Source: Blastococcus sp. CCUG 61487 (GTDB taxonomy: Bacteria; Actinomycetota; Actinomycetes; Mycobacteriales; Geodermatophilaceae). From it: a stretch of 40,315 bases of DNA. Where the stretch lies: assembly GCF_005222955.1 (NCBI RefSeq), contig NZ_LWUA01000027.1, positions 1 through 40,315 on the forward strand. The letters run 5' to 3'. Position numbers and translations under genes: made by a program. Each line of letters begins with the position of its first letter. The first letter of the stretch is position 1. Below the pieces are notes generated by a model. It saw only the letters and a list, made by a program, of their open reading frames with translations, was not told the origin of the DNA and ran no database searches. This document shows positions 22,971 through 31,378 of this stretch, piece by piece.

Positions 22971-24119
22971 ATGGACTTCACCTACGACAGCGAGCAGAAC
23001 GACCTGCGCGAGGCCGTCGCCGCGCTGCTGAGCCGCGCCTACGGCGACAGCGAGGTGCGCCGCAAGGTCACCAAGAACGACCCCGGCTTCGACGAGAAGG
23101 TCTGGACGCAGCTGGCCGAGATGGGCCTGCTGGGGCTGCCCTTCGCCGAGGAGCACGGCGGAGCCGGCGCCGGCCCCGTCGAGGTCGCGATCGTCGCCGA
23201 GGAGATCGGGCGGGTGCTCGCACCCGAGCCGTTCGTCGAGGCGGTCGTCCTGGCCGGCGGGCTCATCGACGCCGTCGGCACCGACGAGCAGAAGAGCGAG
23301 CTCCTGGGCGCGCTCGCCGGCGGCACCTCGCTGCCGACGTTCGCGCACACCGAGATCGGGTCCCGCTGGGAGCCGACCGCCTCGGCGGTCACCGCCACCG
23401 AGGCCGGCGGCAGCTGGACGCTGACCGGCGTCAAGGAGCCGGTGCCGCACGGCGCCCGCGCCGACGTCCTGGTCGTCTCGGCCGCTCTCCCCGGCGGGGG
23501 CACCGGCCTGTTCGTCGTCCAGGGCGACGCGACCGGCCTGAGCCGCACCGGCTACCGCAACCACGACGGCACCCGTTCGGCCAACGTCCGCTTCGACGGC
23601 ACGCCGGCCACCCAGCTCGGCACCGGCGGCGACCGGACCGACGCCATCGAGCGGGCGCTGGCCACCGGCCGGATCGCCTACAGCCACGAGGCCGTCGGCG
23701 CGATGGACACGGCCCTGCGCACCACCGTCGAGTACCTGAAGACCCGCAAGCAGTTCGGGGTGACGCTCAACAAGTTCCAGGCGCTGAACTTCCGCGCCGC
23801 GGACATGTACATGTCGCTCGAGCTCGCCCGCAGCATCGCGCTGTGGGGGTCGGTGGTGCAGCTCTCCGACGGGGACGTCGTCACCGCCGCCGACCGCGTG
23901 CGGCTGCTCACCAGCCGCGCCGGCCGGCACATCGGCAAGGACGCCATCCAGCTGCACGGCGGCATCGGCGTCACCGCCGAGTACAAGGTGGGCCACTACA
24001 CCAGCCGGCTCACCGCGATCGACCACCTGCTCGGTGACGGCGACTTCGCCGCCGACCGGCTGGCGGAGAAGGTCGGCACCTACCCGACCGTCGACCCGAT
24101 CGGCGCCCCGTACGCCTGA
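22971..24119 (+). CDS. Acyl-CoA dehydrogenase, subunit 2 of a likely heteromeric pair
   Basis: A 382-residue acyl-CoA dehydrogenase with N-terminal domain MDFTYDSEQNDLREAV, LGLPFAEEHGGAGAGPVE and YLKTRKQFGVTLNKFQAL. The C-terminal domain ends with IQLHGGIGVTAEYKVGHY and lacks the IYGG(T/S)NE tail seen in subunit 1. Its middle beta domain is divergent: the usual SEPxAGSD segment reads AHTEIGSRWEP, as expected of the weaker-FAD-binding partner in heteromeric enzymes. It starts 7 bp after subunit 1, so the two are co-translated. The 3' end leads into two strong hairpins before the convergent HDOD gene. Confidence 0.92.
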   Translation: MDFTYDSEQNDLREAVAALLSRAYGDSEVRRKVTKNDPGFDEKVWTQLAEMGLLGLPFAEEHGGAGAGPVEVAIVAEEIGRVLAPEPFVEAVVLAGGLIDAVGTDEQKSELLGALAGGTSLPTFAHTEIGSRWEPTASAVTATEAGGSWTLTGVKEPVPHGARADVLVVSAALPGGGTGLFVVQGDATGLSRTGYRNHDGTRSANVRFDGTPATQLGTGGDRTDAIERALATGRIAYSHEAVGAMDTALRTTVEYLKTRKQFGVTLNKFQALNFRAADMYMSLELARSIALWGSVVQLSDGDVVTAADRVRLLTSRAGRHIGKDAIQLHGGIGVTAEYKVGHYTSRLTAIDHLLGDGDFAADRLAEKVGTYPTVDPIGAPYA

Positions 24120-24126
24120 GAAAGGA

Positions 24127-24175
24127 CCTCGTTCTCCCCACCATTCGCAAGCTCATGGTGGGCCCCTGAACGAGG
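24127..24175. repeat. Nested inverted repeat with CGCAAGC loop
   Basis: An outer arm CCTCGTTC (24127-24134) pairs perfectly with GAACGAGG (24168-24175), and an inner arm CCCACCAT (24137-24144) with ATGGTGGG (24155-24162). The apical loop is TTCGCAAGCT-like. The hairpin at 34461-34498 has the same CGCAAGC apex. It may be a terminator or a member of a dispersed palindromic element family. Confidence 0.6.
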
Positions 24176-24180
24176 CCGCA

Positions 24181-24212
24181 GAGCCCCGTCCCCTCTCGAG
24201 GGGGCGGGGCTC
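24181..24212. terminator. Strong GC-rich hairpin, bidirectional terminator
   Basis: Two 15-base arms, GAGCCCCGTCCCCTC and GAGGGGGCGGGGCTC, pair with only one G-T wobble, separated by two bases. It lies between the stops of the acyl-CoA dehydrogenase operon and the HDOD gene. A short TTATT follows on the plus strand at 24219-24223. Confidence 0.75.
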
Positions 24213-24218
24213 TCGCCC

Positions 24219-25061
24219 TTATTCGGTGCCGAGCATGGCGCGGCGGAGCTCGGCGGCGTCCGCACGGACCGTATCGAGTACCGGCACGACGTCGTCCTCC
24301 CGGAGCTGACCGCAGCTGACCCGGACGATCGGCACCGGCTCGTAGTCCTCCGTGGTGAGCCGCGCGGCGATCTCCAGGCAGGTCCGCAGCAGCGCACCCT
24401 CCATCGCCCGGAAGTCGTCGACGTGGGTCAACGGCACGGTCATCGGCTTCGGGAACCCCCACTGCTCCAGCGCCACTGACGTCAGCCGGAGGCTGTCGAT
24501 GCCGTAGCGCCGGGTCTCGGCGGCCCGGCGGTCGCGGAGGACAGGGTGGGCGGCGACGATCTCGGCGTAGCCCTCGTGATCGTTGTGGAACAGCAGCGCA
24601 CCGCCCAGTTGCGCGAGCAGGCCCAGGCACAGCGCCTCCTGCGGGCGCTCGCCGAACCGCAACGCGAGGGACGAGGCCGACAGGGCCAGGTGGGTGGTGA
24701 AGTCCCAGAAGTCGTCGGGCAGCCGCGTCTCGTCGTCGAGCTCGGTGAGGGCGACGGTGGCCATGGTGCGCACCGTCGTGAAGCCGACGACGGTCACCGC
24801 GAACTGCAGCGAGGTGACCCGGCCGCGCATCCCGAAGTAGGCCGAGTTCGCCAGCTTCATGACCCGCCCGGCCAGGGCGACGTCGGCGGCGAGGATGCGG
24901 GAGAGCTCCTTGGCGCTGGTGTCCTCGGCGTTTGCGACCGACACCAGTTGCGCGGCGACGGGCTTCTGCGCCGCCATCCTGTCGATGCCGGCGAGGATCG
25001 TCTCCACGTCGAAGGTGGGCACCGACTCCAGCGAGGTCCCTGGGAACGGTGTGACTGTCAC
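24219..25061 (-). CDS. HDOD-domain protein
   Basis: A 280-residue protein whose HDOD domain (a metal-independent relative of HD phosphohydrolases) spans about residues 20-215: ELSRILAADVALAGRVMKLANSAYFGMRGRVTSLQFAVTVVG is the classical core, with GLLAQLGGALLFHNDHEGYAEI after it and LEQWGFPKPM further on. HDOD proteins act as regulatory scaffolds in stress and c-di-GMP signalling. The GTG overlaps the stop of the GGDEF-EAL gene as GTGA, so the two are coupled and probably work together. No output domain follows HDOD. Confidence 0.9.
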   Translation of the reverse strand: MTVTPFPGTSLESVPTFDVETILAGIDRMAAQKPVAAQLVSVANAEDTSAKELSRILAADVALAGRVMKLANSAYFGMRGRVTSLQFAVTVVGFTTVRTMATVALTELDDETRLPDDFWDFTTHLALSASSLALRFGERPQEALCLGLLAQLGGALLFHNDHEGYAEIVAAHPVLRDRRAAETRRYGIDSLRLTSVALEQWGFPKPMTVPLTHVDDFRAMEGALLRTCLEIAARLTTEDYEPVPIVRVSCGQLREDDVVPVLDTVRADAAELRRAMLGTE

Positions 25062-27127
25062 GGTGCGGTCTCCCCGTGGGCGGCGAACCAGGCGGCGGTG
25101 TGCCCCCCGGTCATGGGTTCGGCCAGGCTGAAGCCCTGGAGGTAGGTGGCGCCGAGCCGGGTCAGCTCCTCGGCCTGCTCCACGGTCTCGACCCCCTCGG
25201 CGACGGTGCAGAGGTTGAGGTTGCGCGCCAGCGCGATGACCGCCGAGGCGATCTCCGAGTGGCCGGCCGACAGCTCGGCGACGAAGGAGCGGTCGACCTT
25301 GAGGCAGTCCACCGGGAGGTGCCGCAGGTAGGCCAGCGAGGAGTAGCCGGTGCCGAAGTCGTCGATCGCGAGCTCCACACCGACGTCGCGCAGCTGCTGG
25401 AGGACCTGGCGGGCCTGGTCGGGGTCCTTCATCAGCGCGGACTCGGTGATCTCGATGGAGATCCGCTCGGGTGCCAGCCCGTGCCGCTCCAGCGCCGCCT
25501 CGACCTGGGCCGGCAGGTTGTCGTCGAGCTGCAGCGCCGAGACGTTGACGTTCGCCCGCGGCGGCGCGGCGTAGCCCATCAGCCGGTCCCAGTCGGCCAG
25601 CTGGCGGCACGTCTCGTCCAGCACGAACAGCCCCAGGCCGGCGATCAGCCCGCTCTCCTCGGCCAGCGGCACGAACACGGTGGGGCTGATCTGCCCCCGC
25701 TCGGGGTGTTCCCACCGGGCCAGCGACTCCACCGCGACCGGCGTCTGGTCCCGAGTGCTGAAGATCGGCTGGTAGAGCAGCGTGAGCTCGCCGTTGTCGA
25801 TGGCGTCGCGCAGCTCGGCGACCAGGCGCAGCTTGTCGCGCGCCTGGGCGCGGCCCTCCTGGTCCAGGACGCTGATCCGGCCCCTGCCGCTGGCCTTGGC
25901 CTGGTACATCGCGATGTCGCAGTCGCGGATCAGCTCCTCGGCGGCCTCGTGCTCGGCGGTCTGCACGGTGACGCCGACGCTCGCGTGCGGCCGGACGTCC
26001 ACCCCGCCGAGGCGCATCGGCTCGGCCAGGGCGGCGGTGATCCGCTGGGCCAGGGCGACGGCGACGGCCTCGTCGACCTGCTCGCAGACGACCACGAACT
26101 CGTCGCCGCCGAAGCGGGCCACCAGGTCACCCGGGCGGACCGTCGCCCGCAGGCGGGCCGCCACCTCGATGAGCAGCTCGTCGCCGGCGGTGTGCCCGAG
26201 CGAGTCGTTGACGACCTTGAAGTTGTCCAGGTCGAGGAAGAGGCAGGCCAGCCCGCCCGCGCCGGGACGGAACCGCTCGGCCACGTACTGCGCCAGCAGC
26301 GTCCGGTTGGGCAGCTCGGTCAGCGGGTCGTGGTTGGCCTGGTGGGCGAGCTGCGCCTCGAAGGCCAGCCGGTCGGTGATGTCCTCGATCGTGGCGACGA
26401 AGCCGGCGCCCACGCCGGGGGTGAACAGGTGGGCGAAGCGGATGATCGTCGTCCGTTCCGTGCCGTCCTCGCGGACCAGCCGGGCCTGGACCTCCACCTC
26501 CCCGCCGTCCAGGACGGCCGACACCTGCTCGATGACGGCGTCGAGGTCGTCGTTGTGCACCGTGTCGATCCAGCCCGTGCCGAGCAGCTGCTCGGCACGG
26601 CGGCCGACGAGGGTGCAGAAGGCGTCGTTGACGTGCGCCAGGCGCATGCCCTGTTCGGAGAGCAGGGTGGGCACCGGCGAGCGCTCGGTGAGCGCGGAGA
26701 AGCGGCGTTCGTGCGCGTCGGCCGTCGCGCGCAGCGCGCGGTCCTGCTCGCTGGTGGTGGAGCGCAGCGAGATGGTCCAGCGCCGTCCGCCCGGGTCCGG
26801 CGTGGTCATGACCGACACGTCGACGGTGGCTCCGCTGGCGGTGCGCACGGCGAGGGTCCGGCGGGCCGAGCGCTCGCGCCGGAGCAGCAGCTTGAGCTCT
26901 CCGCCGGCCAGGCTGGGGAAGAGCTGCTCGACGGGCATCGTCCGCAGGTCGGCGAGCGCGTAGCCCAGCATCTGGACCGCGCCCTCGTTGCACCACGTGA
27001 ACCGCTGCCTGCGGCCGCTCGTCTCGGCCACGAGCAGCGCCATCGAGTCGCTGACCGAGGCGCTGTAGAAGATGGAGGAGACGATCTCCGGCGGCACGTG
27101 GTCGTCCGACCGACGGGCGGCAGTCAC
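25058..27127 (-). CDS. PAS-GGDEF-EAL c-di-GMP turnover protein
   Basis: A 689-residue signalling protein without membrane segments. A first PAS-like domain (about 15-125) and a second PAS/PAC (about 140-255) precede GGDEF (about 262-425) and EAL (about 432-685). The diguanylate cyclase signature GGDEF is intact at 340-344, and RPGD at 331-334 is a proper RxxD inhibitory site. In the phosphodiesterase the motif reads ESL (467-469) instead of EAL, yet Glu467 and the later motifs DDFGTGYSSL, KVDRSFV and VAEGVET remain. Both activities are therefore possible. The GTG at 27125-27127 has GGAGG 5 nt upstream. HDOD follows by a 4-bp overlap. Confidence 0.95.
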   Translation of the reverse strand: MTAARRSDDHVPPEIVSSIFYSASVSDSMALLVAETSGRRQRFTWCNEGAVQMLGYALADLRTMPVEQLFPSLAGGELKLLLRRERSARRTLAVRTASGATVDVSVMTTPDPGGRRWTISLRSTTSEQDRALRATADAHERRFSALTERSPVPTLLSEQGMRLAHVNDAFCTLVGRRAEQLLGTGWIDTVHNDDLDAVIEQVSAVLDGGEVEVQARLVREDGTERTTIIRFAHLFTPGVGAGFVATIEDITDRLAFEAQLAHQANHDPLTELPNRTLLAQYVAERFRPGAGGLACLFLDLDNFKVVNDSLGHTAGDELLIEVAARLRATVRPGDLVARFGGDEFVVVCEQVDEAVAVALAQRITAALAEPMRLGGVDVRPHASVGVTVQTAEHEAAEELIRDCDIAMYQAKASGRGRISVLDQEGRAQARDKLRLVAELRDAIDNGELTLLYQPIFSTRDQTPVAVESLARWEHPERGQISPTVFVPLAEESGLIAGLGLFVLDETCRQLADWDRLMGYAAPPRANVNVSALQLDDNLPAQVEAALERHGLAPERISIEITESALMKDPDQARQVLQQLRDVGVELAIDDFGTGYSSLAYLRHLPVDCLKVDRSFVAELSAGHSEIASAVIALARNLNLCTVAEGVETVEQAEELTRLGATYLQGFSLAEPMTGGHTAAWFAAHGETAP

Positions 27128-27296
27128 ACCGGCCTCCTTCCTCCAGCCCCGAGCAGCGCCGAGGAGCGCTGCACCGGCTACTTCGGCGCTTCCGGAGGTC
27201 GTCTTGCAGCCGAATCGGGCACTGTCCCCCGTAGGGGTGAGCGGCGCGGCGCGCCCTCGGGGAGCGCCGGGTACCGGAACTGCCCGTATCGCTGAC

Positions 27297-27302
27297 TAGC
27301 CT
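27297..27302 (+). promoter_or_regulatory. -10 box TAGCCT for LRR lipoprotein gene
   Basis: TAGCCT (TANNNT) lies 20 bp upstream of the presumed ATC start, leaving a leader of about 14 nt with the ribosome binding site AGGAGGT. This close spacing supports translation beginning at 27323 and not 60 bp further on. Confidence 0.45.
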
Positions 27303-27322
27303 GCCGATCAGGAGGTGCCGCC

Positions 27323-28225
27323 ATCCACCGCACCCGATCGCTGGCACGGATCGCCGTCGTCCGTGCGCTGACCGCCCTGGTCGTGGGCCTCGGCGCCACG
27401 GCGTGCGCGGAAGCCGCCCCCGAGCCGGTCGCCGGTCTCGCCGACGACGCGCTCGCCGGCTGCGTGGCGGCGGCCGTCGGGCTGCCGCCCACGACCGAGC
27501 TGTTCGCCGTCGACGATCTCGCGGCGCTCGAGGTCCTGCACTGCGACGGCGCCGACCACCCCGAGCCGATCCGCACCCTGGACGGCGTCGAGCGGCTGAC
27601 CGGCCTCGTCGAGCTCGGGCTCCCCGGTCACGAGATCACCGACGTCGCACCACTGGCCGGCCTACCCCGGCTCGGCACGCTGACGCTGACCGGCAACGCG
27701 ATCGCCGACCTGACCCCGCTGCGCGGATTGGCGCTGTTCGACCTCGGCCTGTCGCAGAACCCGGTCGGCGACCTGTCACCGCTGGCCGGGACGACGACGC
27801 TGCGGGCGCTCGGGGTGGCCGGAGCGCAGCTCACCGACGTCTCGGCGCTGGCCGGCCTGGACGGGCTGAGCACGCTCGACCTCAGCCGGAACGCGATCAC
27901 CGACGTCGCCCCCCTCGCCGGGCTCCCGAACCTGGACACGCTGCGGCTGGCGGACAACCTGATCGCCGACCCGTCCCCCCTGGGGACGATCCCGACGCTG
28001 CTGCGCCTGGACCTGTTCGGCAACCAGGTGGCACGGATCGGCGGCCTGGCCGACGCCCCGCTGCTGCAGGAGCTGCAGCTCGGGGCCAACCCGCTCACCG
28101 ACCTCACGCCGCTGCTGGCGGTGCGCACGCTGGTGAACCTCGGCCTGGACGAGACCGACCCCACCCGGCTGGTCGGGGTGGACGCGCTGCGGGCCGCCGG
28201 GGTCTCGGTGAACGGACTGGCCTGA
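27323..28225 (+). CDS. Leucine-rich-repeat lipoprotein with apparent ATC start
   Basis: About 300 residues. The signal region ([18 protein letters not shown], then VVGLGATAC) carries arginines, a hydrophobic stretch and a lipobox-like ATAC, predicting a lipid-anchored extracellular protein. Nine or so 21-22-residue leucine-rich repeats follow from about residue 85 with internalin-like LxxLxLxxNxIxDlxPLaxL spacing, for example [19 protein letters not shown]. No ATG, GTG or TTG in frame precedes the signal sequence; the first canonical start, GTG 27383, would leave only seven residues before the lipobox Cys. AGGAGGT sits 7 nt ahead of ATC 27323, so I take that as the start; CTG 27341 is a weaker alternative. 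The ligand is unknown. Confidence 0.8.
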   Translation: MHRTRSLARIAVVRALTALVVGLGATACAEAAPEPVAGLADDALAGCVAAAVGLPPTTELFAVDDLAALEVLHCDGADHPEPIRTLDGVERLTGLVELGLPGHEITDVAPLAGLPRLGTLTLTGNAIADLTPLRGLALFDLGLSQNPVGDLSPLAGTTTLRALGVAGAQLTDVSALAGLDGLSTLDLSRNAITDVAPLAGLPNLDTLRLADNLIADPSPLGTIPTLLRLDLFGNQVARIGGLADAPLLQELQLGANPLTDLTPLLAVRTLVNLGLDETDPTRLVGVDALRAAGVSVNGLA

Positions 28226-28300
28226 CCGCACGTGGCGGCGATCACATCGGCGAGCCCCGGAGCAAGGCGCCGTCGGCGGCCAGGCATGATCCTCGGGTCG

Positions 28301-28318
28301 GGCGTGCACCTGCACGCC
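28301..28318. other. Short hairpin GGCGTGCA-CC-TGCACGCC
   Basis: An 8-bp perfect stem lies in the 146-bp gap between the LRR gene and pntA, 54 bp before the pntA start. CATGAT at 28284-28289 just upstream may be a -10 box, in which case the hairpin would be in the pntA leader. Otherwise it may end the LRR transcript. Nothing else is evident in this gap. Confidence 0.35.
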
Positions 28319-28371
28319 TCCAGCCCTCGAGATCGGCGAACGACGCCGGTCCTGCGACGAACGGAGCCACG

Positions 28372-29922
28372 GTGCGCATCGGAGTGCCGCGGGAGACCCG
28401 CGCCCGCGAGACACGGGTGGCCGCGACCCCGACGACGGTGACCCAGCTGGTGGGCCTGGGCTACGACGTCGTCGTCGAGTCCGGCGCCGGTGAGGCGAGC
28501 AGCTTCCCCGACGAGGCCTACGCCGAGGCCGGGGCCGCCATCGGCAGCCCCGACGACGCCTGGCAGGCCGACGTCGTGCTGCGGGTCAACGCCCCCGCGG
28601 TCGAGGAGATCTCCCGGCTCCGCGACGGCGCCACGCTGATCAGCCTGATCAGCCCGGCCCAGGACCCGGCGCTCGTGGACGCGCTCGCCGCCCGTCCCAT
28701 CACCGTGCTGGCCATGGACGCCGTCCCGCGGATCTCCCGCGCGCAGTCCCTCGACGTGCTCAGCTCCATGGCCAACATCGCCGGCTACCGCGCCGTCGTC
28801 GAGGCCGCGCACGTCTTCGGCCGGTTCTTCACCGGCCAGGTCACCGCCGCGGGCAAGGTGCCGCCGGCCAAGGTGCTCGTCGCCGGCGCCGGCGTCGCCG
28901 GGCTCGCCGCCATCGGCGCGGCGTCCAGCCTCGGCGCGATCGTGCGGGCCACCGACGTCCGCCCCGAGGTCGCCGAGCAGGTGCGCTCGCTGGGTGGCGA
29001 GTACGTCGCGGTGAAGGCCGGCGAGCAGGAGGTCAGCTCCGACGGCTACGCCCGCGAGATGGGCGAGGACTTCAACCGCCGCGCCGCCGAGATGTACGCC
29101 GAGCAGGCGAAGGACGTCGACATCATCATCACCACCGCGCTCATCCCCGGCAGGCCCGCGCCCCGGCTGATCACCGAGGAGATGGTGGCCTCGATGCGGT
29201 CGGGCAGCGTGATCGTGGACATGGCCGCCGCGCAGGGCGGCAACGTGGCGGGCTCCGTGGCCGACGAGATCGTGGTGACCGACAACGGCGTCTCGATCAT
29301 CGGCTACACCGACCTGCCCGCCCGGCTCCCGGCGCAGGCTTCCCAGCTCTACGGCACCAACCTGGTGAACCTGCTCAAGCTGCTCACGCCGGAGAAGGAC
29401 GGCCGGCTGGTGCTGGACTTCGACGACGTCGTGCAGCGCTCGATGACCGTCGTCCGCGACGGCGAGAAGACCTGGCCCCCGCCGCCGGTCCAGGTGTCGG
29501 CGGCACCGGCCGCTCCGGCGCCGGCGCGGGAACCCGCTCCCCCACCCCCACCACCGAGCCCCGCGCGCAGGTTCGCGCCCATCGGGATCGGCGCGCTGGC
29601 ACTGTTCCTCGTCGCCGCCATCTCCCCCGACGAGCTGATCGGGCACTTCACCGTGTTCGCGCTCGCCGTCGTGGTCGGCTTCTACGTCATCAGCGGCGTG
29701 CACCACGCGCTGCACACCCCGCTGATGTCGGTGACCAACGCGATCTCCGGGATCATCGTGGTCGGCGCCCTGCTGCAGATCGACAGCGACGACGCGGTGG
29801 TGCGGACGCTGGCGTTCGTGGCCATCCTGGTCGCCAGCATCAACGTCTTCGGTGGCTTCGCGGTCACCCGGCGGATGCTCGGCATGTTCACCCGCGGCCC
29901 GAGTGCGGAGAGCGCCCGATGA
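28372..29922 (+). CDS. pntA: NAD(P) transhydrogenase subunit alpha (fused form)
   Basis: A 516-residue alpha subunit (E. coli PntA has 510) of the proton-translocating transhydrogenase, which drives hydride transfer from NADH to NADP+ with the proton gradient. The NAD(H)-binding domain I begins [16 protein letters not shown] and has GAGVAGLAA at 172-179 and the mobile-loop region [11 protein letters not shown] proline/alanine-rich linker (about 364-398) joins it to three or four C-terminal membrane helices starting [15 protein letters not shown]. Many Actinobacteria split these parts into pntAA and pntAB; here they are fused. The GTG at 28372 has GGAG 5 nt upstream. The stop overlaps pntB as ATGA. 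Confidence 0.95.
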   Translation: MRIGVPRETRARETRVAATPTTVTQLVGLGYDVVVESGAGEASSFPDEAYAEAGAAIGSPDDAWQADVVLRVNAPAVEEISRLRDGATLISLISPAQDPALVDALAARPITVLAMDAVPRISRAQSLDVLSSMANIAGYRAVVEAAHVFGRFFTGQVTAAGKVPPAKVLVAGAGVAGLAAIGAASSLGAIVRATDVRPEVAEQVRSLGGEYVAVKAGEQEVSSDGYAREMGEDFNRRAAEMYAEQAKDVDIIITTALIPGRPAPRLITEEMVASMRSGSVIVDMAAAQGGNVAGSVADEIVVTDNGVSIIGYTDLPARLPAQASQLYGTNLVNLLKLLTPEKDGRLVLDFDDVVQRSMTVVRDGEKTWPPPPVQVSAAPAAPAPAREPAPPPPPPSPARRFAPIGIGALALFLVAAISPDELIGHFTVFALAVVVGFYVISGVHHALHTPLMSVTNAISGIIVVGALLQIDSDDAVVRTLAFVAILVASINVFGGFAVTRRMLGMFTRGPSAESAR

Positions 29923-31328
29923 CCGCCGCCTCGGCCGCCGCAGCGGCCTACATCGTCGCCGCGCTGCTCTTCATCCTCAGCCTGGCGGGCCTGTCCAAGC
30001 ACGAGACGGCCAAGCCCGGCAACGTCTTCGGCATCGCCGGCATGGCGATCGCGCTGATCGCCACCGTCGGCCTCGTCGTCCAGGACATCTCGGGCACCTC
30101 GCTGCTGCTGCTCGTGGTCGCCGTCCTGATCGGCGCGGCCATCGGGCTGTGGCGGGCGCGGGTCGTCGAGATGACCGGCATCCCCGAGCTGATCGCCCTG
30201 CTGCACAGCTTCGTCGGCCTCGCCGCGGTGCTGGTGGGCTGGAACGGCTACCTCGAGGTCGAGGCCGGCGGCGACCCGTCCGCGGCGCTCACCGGCAGCG
30301 AGGCCGGCATCCACTCCGGTGAGGTCGCCGTCGGCGTCTTCATCGGTGCGGTCACCTTCACCGGCTCGATCGTCGCCTACCTCAAGCTGGCCGCGAAGAT
30401 CAAGTCCAACCCGCTCATGCTCCCGGGGCGCAACTGGCTCAACCTCGGTGCGCTGCTGGCCTTCGTCATCCTCACCGTCGTCTTCGTGATCGAGCCGACC
30501 CTGCCGGTGCTGGCGGTGCTCACCGTGCTGGCGCTGGCCCTGGGCTGGCACCTGGTCGCCTCGATCGGCGGCGGCGACATGCCGGTGGTCGTCTCGATGC
30601 TCAACAGCTACTCGGGCTGGGCGGCGGCCGCGGCGGGCTTCCTGCTCAGCAACGACCTGCTGATCATCACCGGTGCGCTGGTCGGCTCCTCGGGTGCCTA
30701 CCTCTCCTACATCATGTGCAAGGCGATGAACCGCTCGTTCATCTCGGTCATCGCCGGTGGCTTCGGCAACGAGGGCAGCGCGGCGTCGGGCGACGTCGAC
30801 TACGGCGAGCACACCGAGATCTCCGCGGAGGACGCCGCCGAGCTGCTCCGCGAGGCCGACTCGGTGGTCATCACCCCCGGCTACGGCATGGCGGTCGCGC
30901 AGGCGCAGGGCGCCGTCGCCGAGCTCACCCGCAAGCTGACCGACAGGGGCGTGCAGGTCCGCTTCGGCATCCACCCGGTCGCCGGCCGCCTGCCCGGGCA
31001 CATGAACGTGCTGCTCGCCGAGGCCAAGGTGCCCTACGACGTCGTCCTGGAGATGGACGAGATCAACGACGACCTCGCCGCCACCTCGGTAGTGCTGGTC
31101 ATCGGGGCCAACGACACCGTCAACCCCTCGGCCTCGGAGGACCCCGGCAGCCCGATCGCCGGCATGCCGGTGCTGCGGGTGTGGGAGGCCGAGCGGGTGG
31201 TCGTGTTCAAGCGGTCGATGAACACCGGGTACGCCGGGGTGCAGAACCCGCTGTTCTTCCGCGACAACAGCCGCATGCTGTTCGGCGACGCACGGGAGCG
31301 GGTCGAGGACATCCTGCGTTCACTGTGA
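29919..31328 (+). CDS. pntB: NAD(P) transhydrogenase subunit beta
   Basis: A 469-residue beta subunit (E. coli PntB has 462). Eight to nine membrane helices (about residues 5-270) form the proton channel with alpha. The C-terminal NADP(H)-binding domain III (about 290-469) shows [49 protein letters not shown] and [12 protein letters not shown], all canonical. The ATG overlaps the pntA stop (ATGA), so the subunits are made together. The gene is intact, and its end is followed by the separate MEDS-STAS gene after 50 bp. Confidence 0.97.
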   Translation: MTAASAAAAAYIVAALLFILSLAGLSKHETAKPGNVFGIAGMAIALIATVGLVVQDISGTSLLLLVVAVLIGAAIGLWRARVVEMTGIPELIALLHSFVGLAAVLVGWNGYLEVEAGGDPSAALTGSEAGIHSGEVAVGVFIGAVTFTGSIVAYLKLAAKIKSNPLMLPGRNWLNLGALLAFVILTVVFVIEPTLPVLAVLTVLALALGWHLVASIGGGDMPVVVSMLNSYSGWAAAAAGFLLSNDLLIITGALVGSSGAYLSYIMCKAMNRSFISVIAGGFGNEGSAASGDVDYGEHTEISAEDAAELLREADSVVITPGYGMAVAQAQGAVAELTRKLTDRGVQVRFGIHPVAGRLPGHMNVLLAEAKVPYDVVLEMDEINDDLAATSVVLVIGANDTVNPSASEDPGSPIAGMPVLRVWEAERVVVFKRSMNTGYAGVQNPLFFRDNSRMLFGDARERVEDILRSL

Positions 31329-31366
31329 CGTCACGCACTGTCCTAGGTGCGCCCCCTGGGCGGACA

Positions 31367-31372
31367 TAGGGT
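31367..31372 (+). promoter_or_regulatory. -10 box TAGGGT for leaderless MEDS-STAS transcript
   Basis: TAGGGT ends 6 nt before the GTG start at 31379 with no Shine-Dalgarno between, the standard arrangement of a leaderless actinobacterial mRNA. No -35 consensus is visible. Confidence 0.5.
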
Positions 31373-31378
31373 CGACCG

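Noticed and set aside
25076-27295. 739-codon open frame antisense to the GGDEF-EAL gene
   Set aside because: The sense strand encodes intact GGDEF and EAL motifs; the antisense product is compositionally biased only.
28301-28318. Riboswitch in front of pntA
   Set aside because: Only a single 8-bp hairpin is present and no known aptamer core can be seen.
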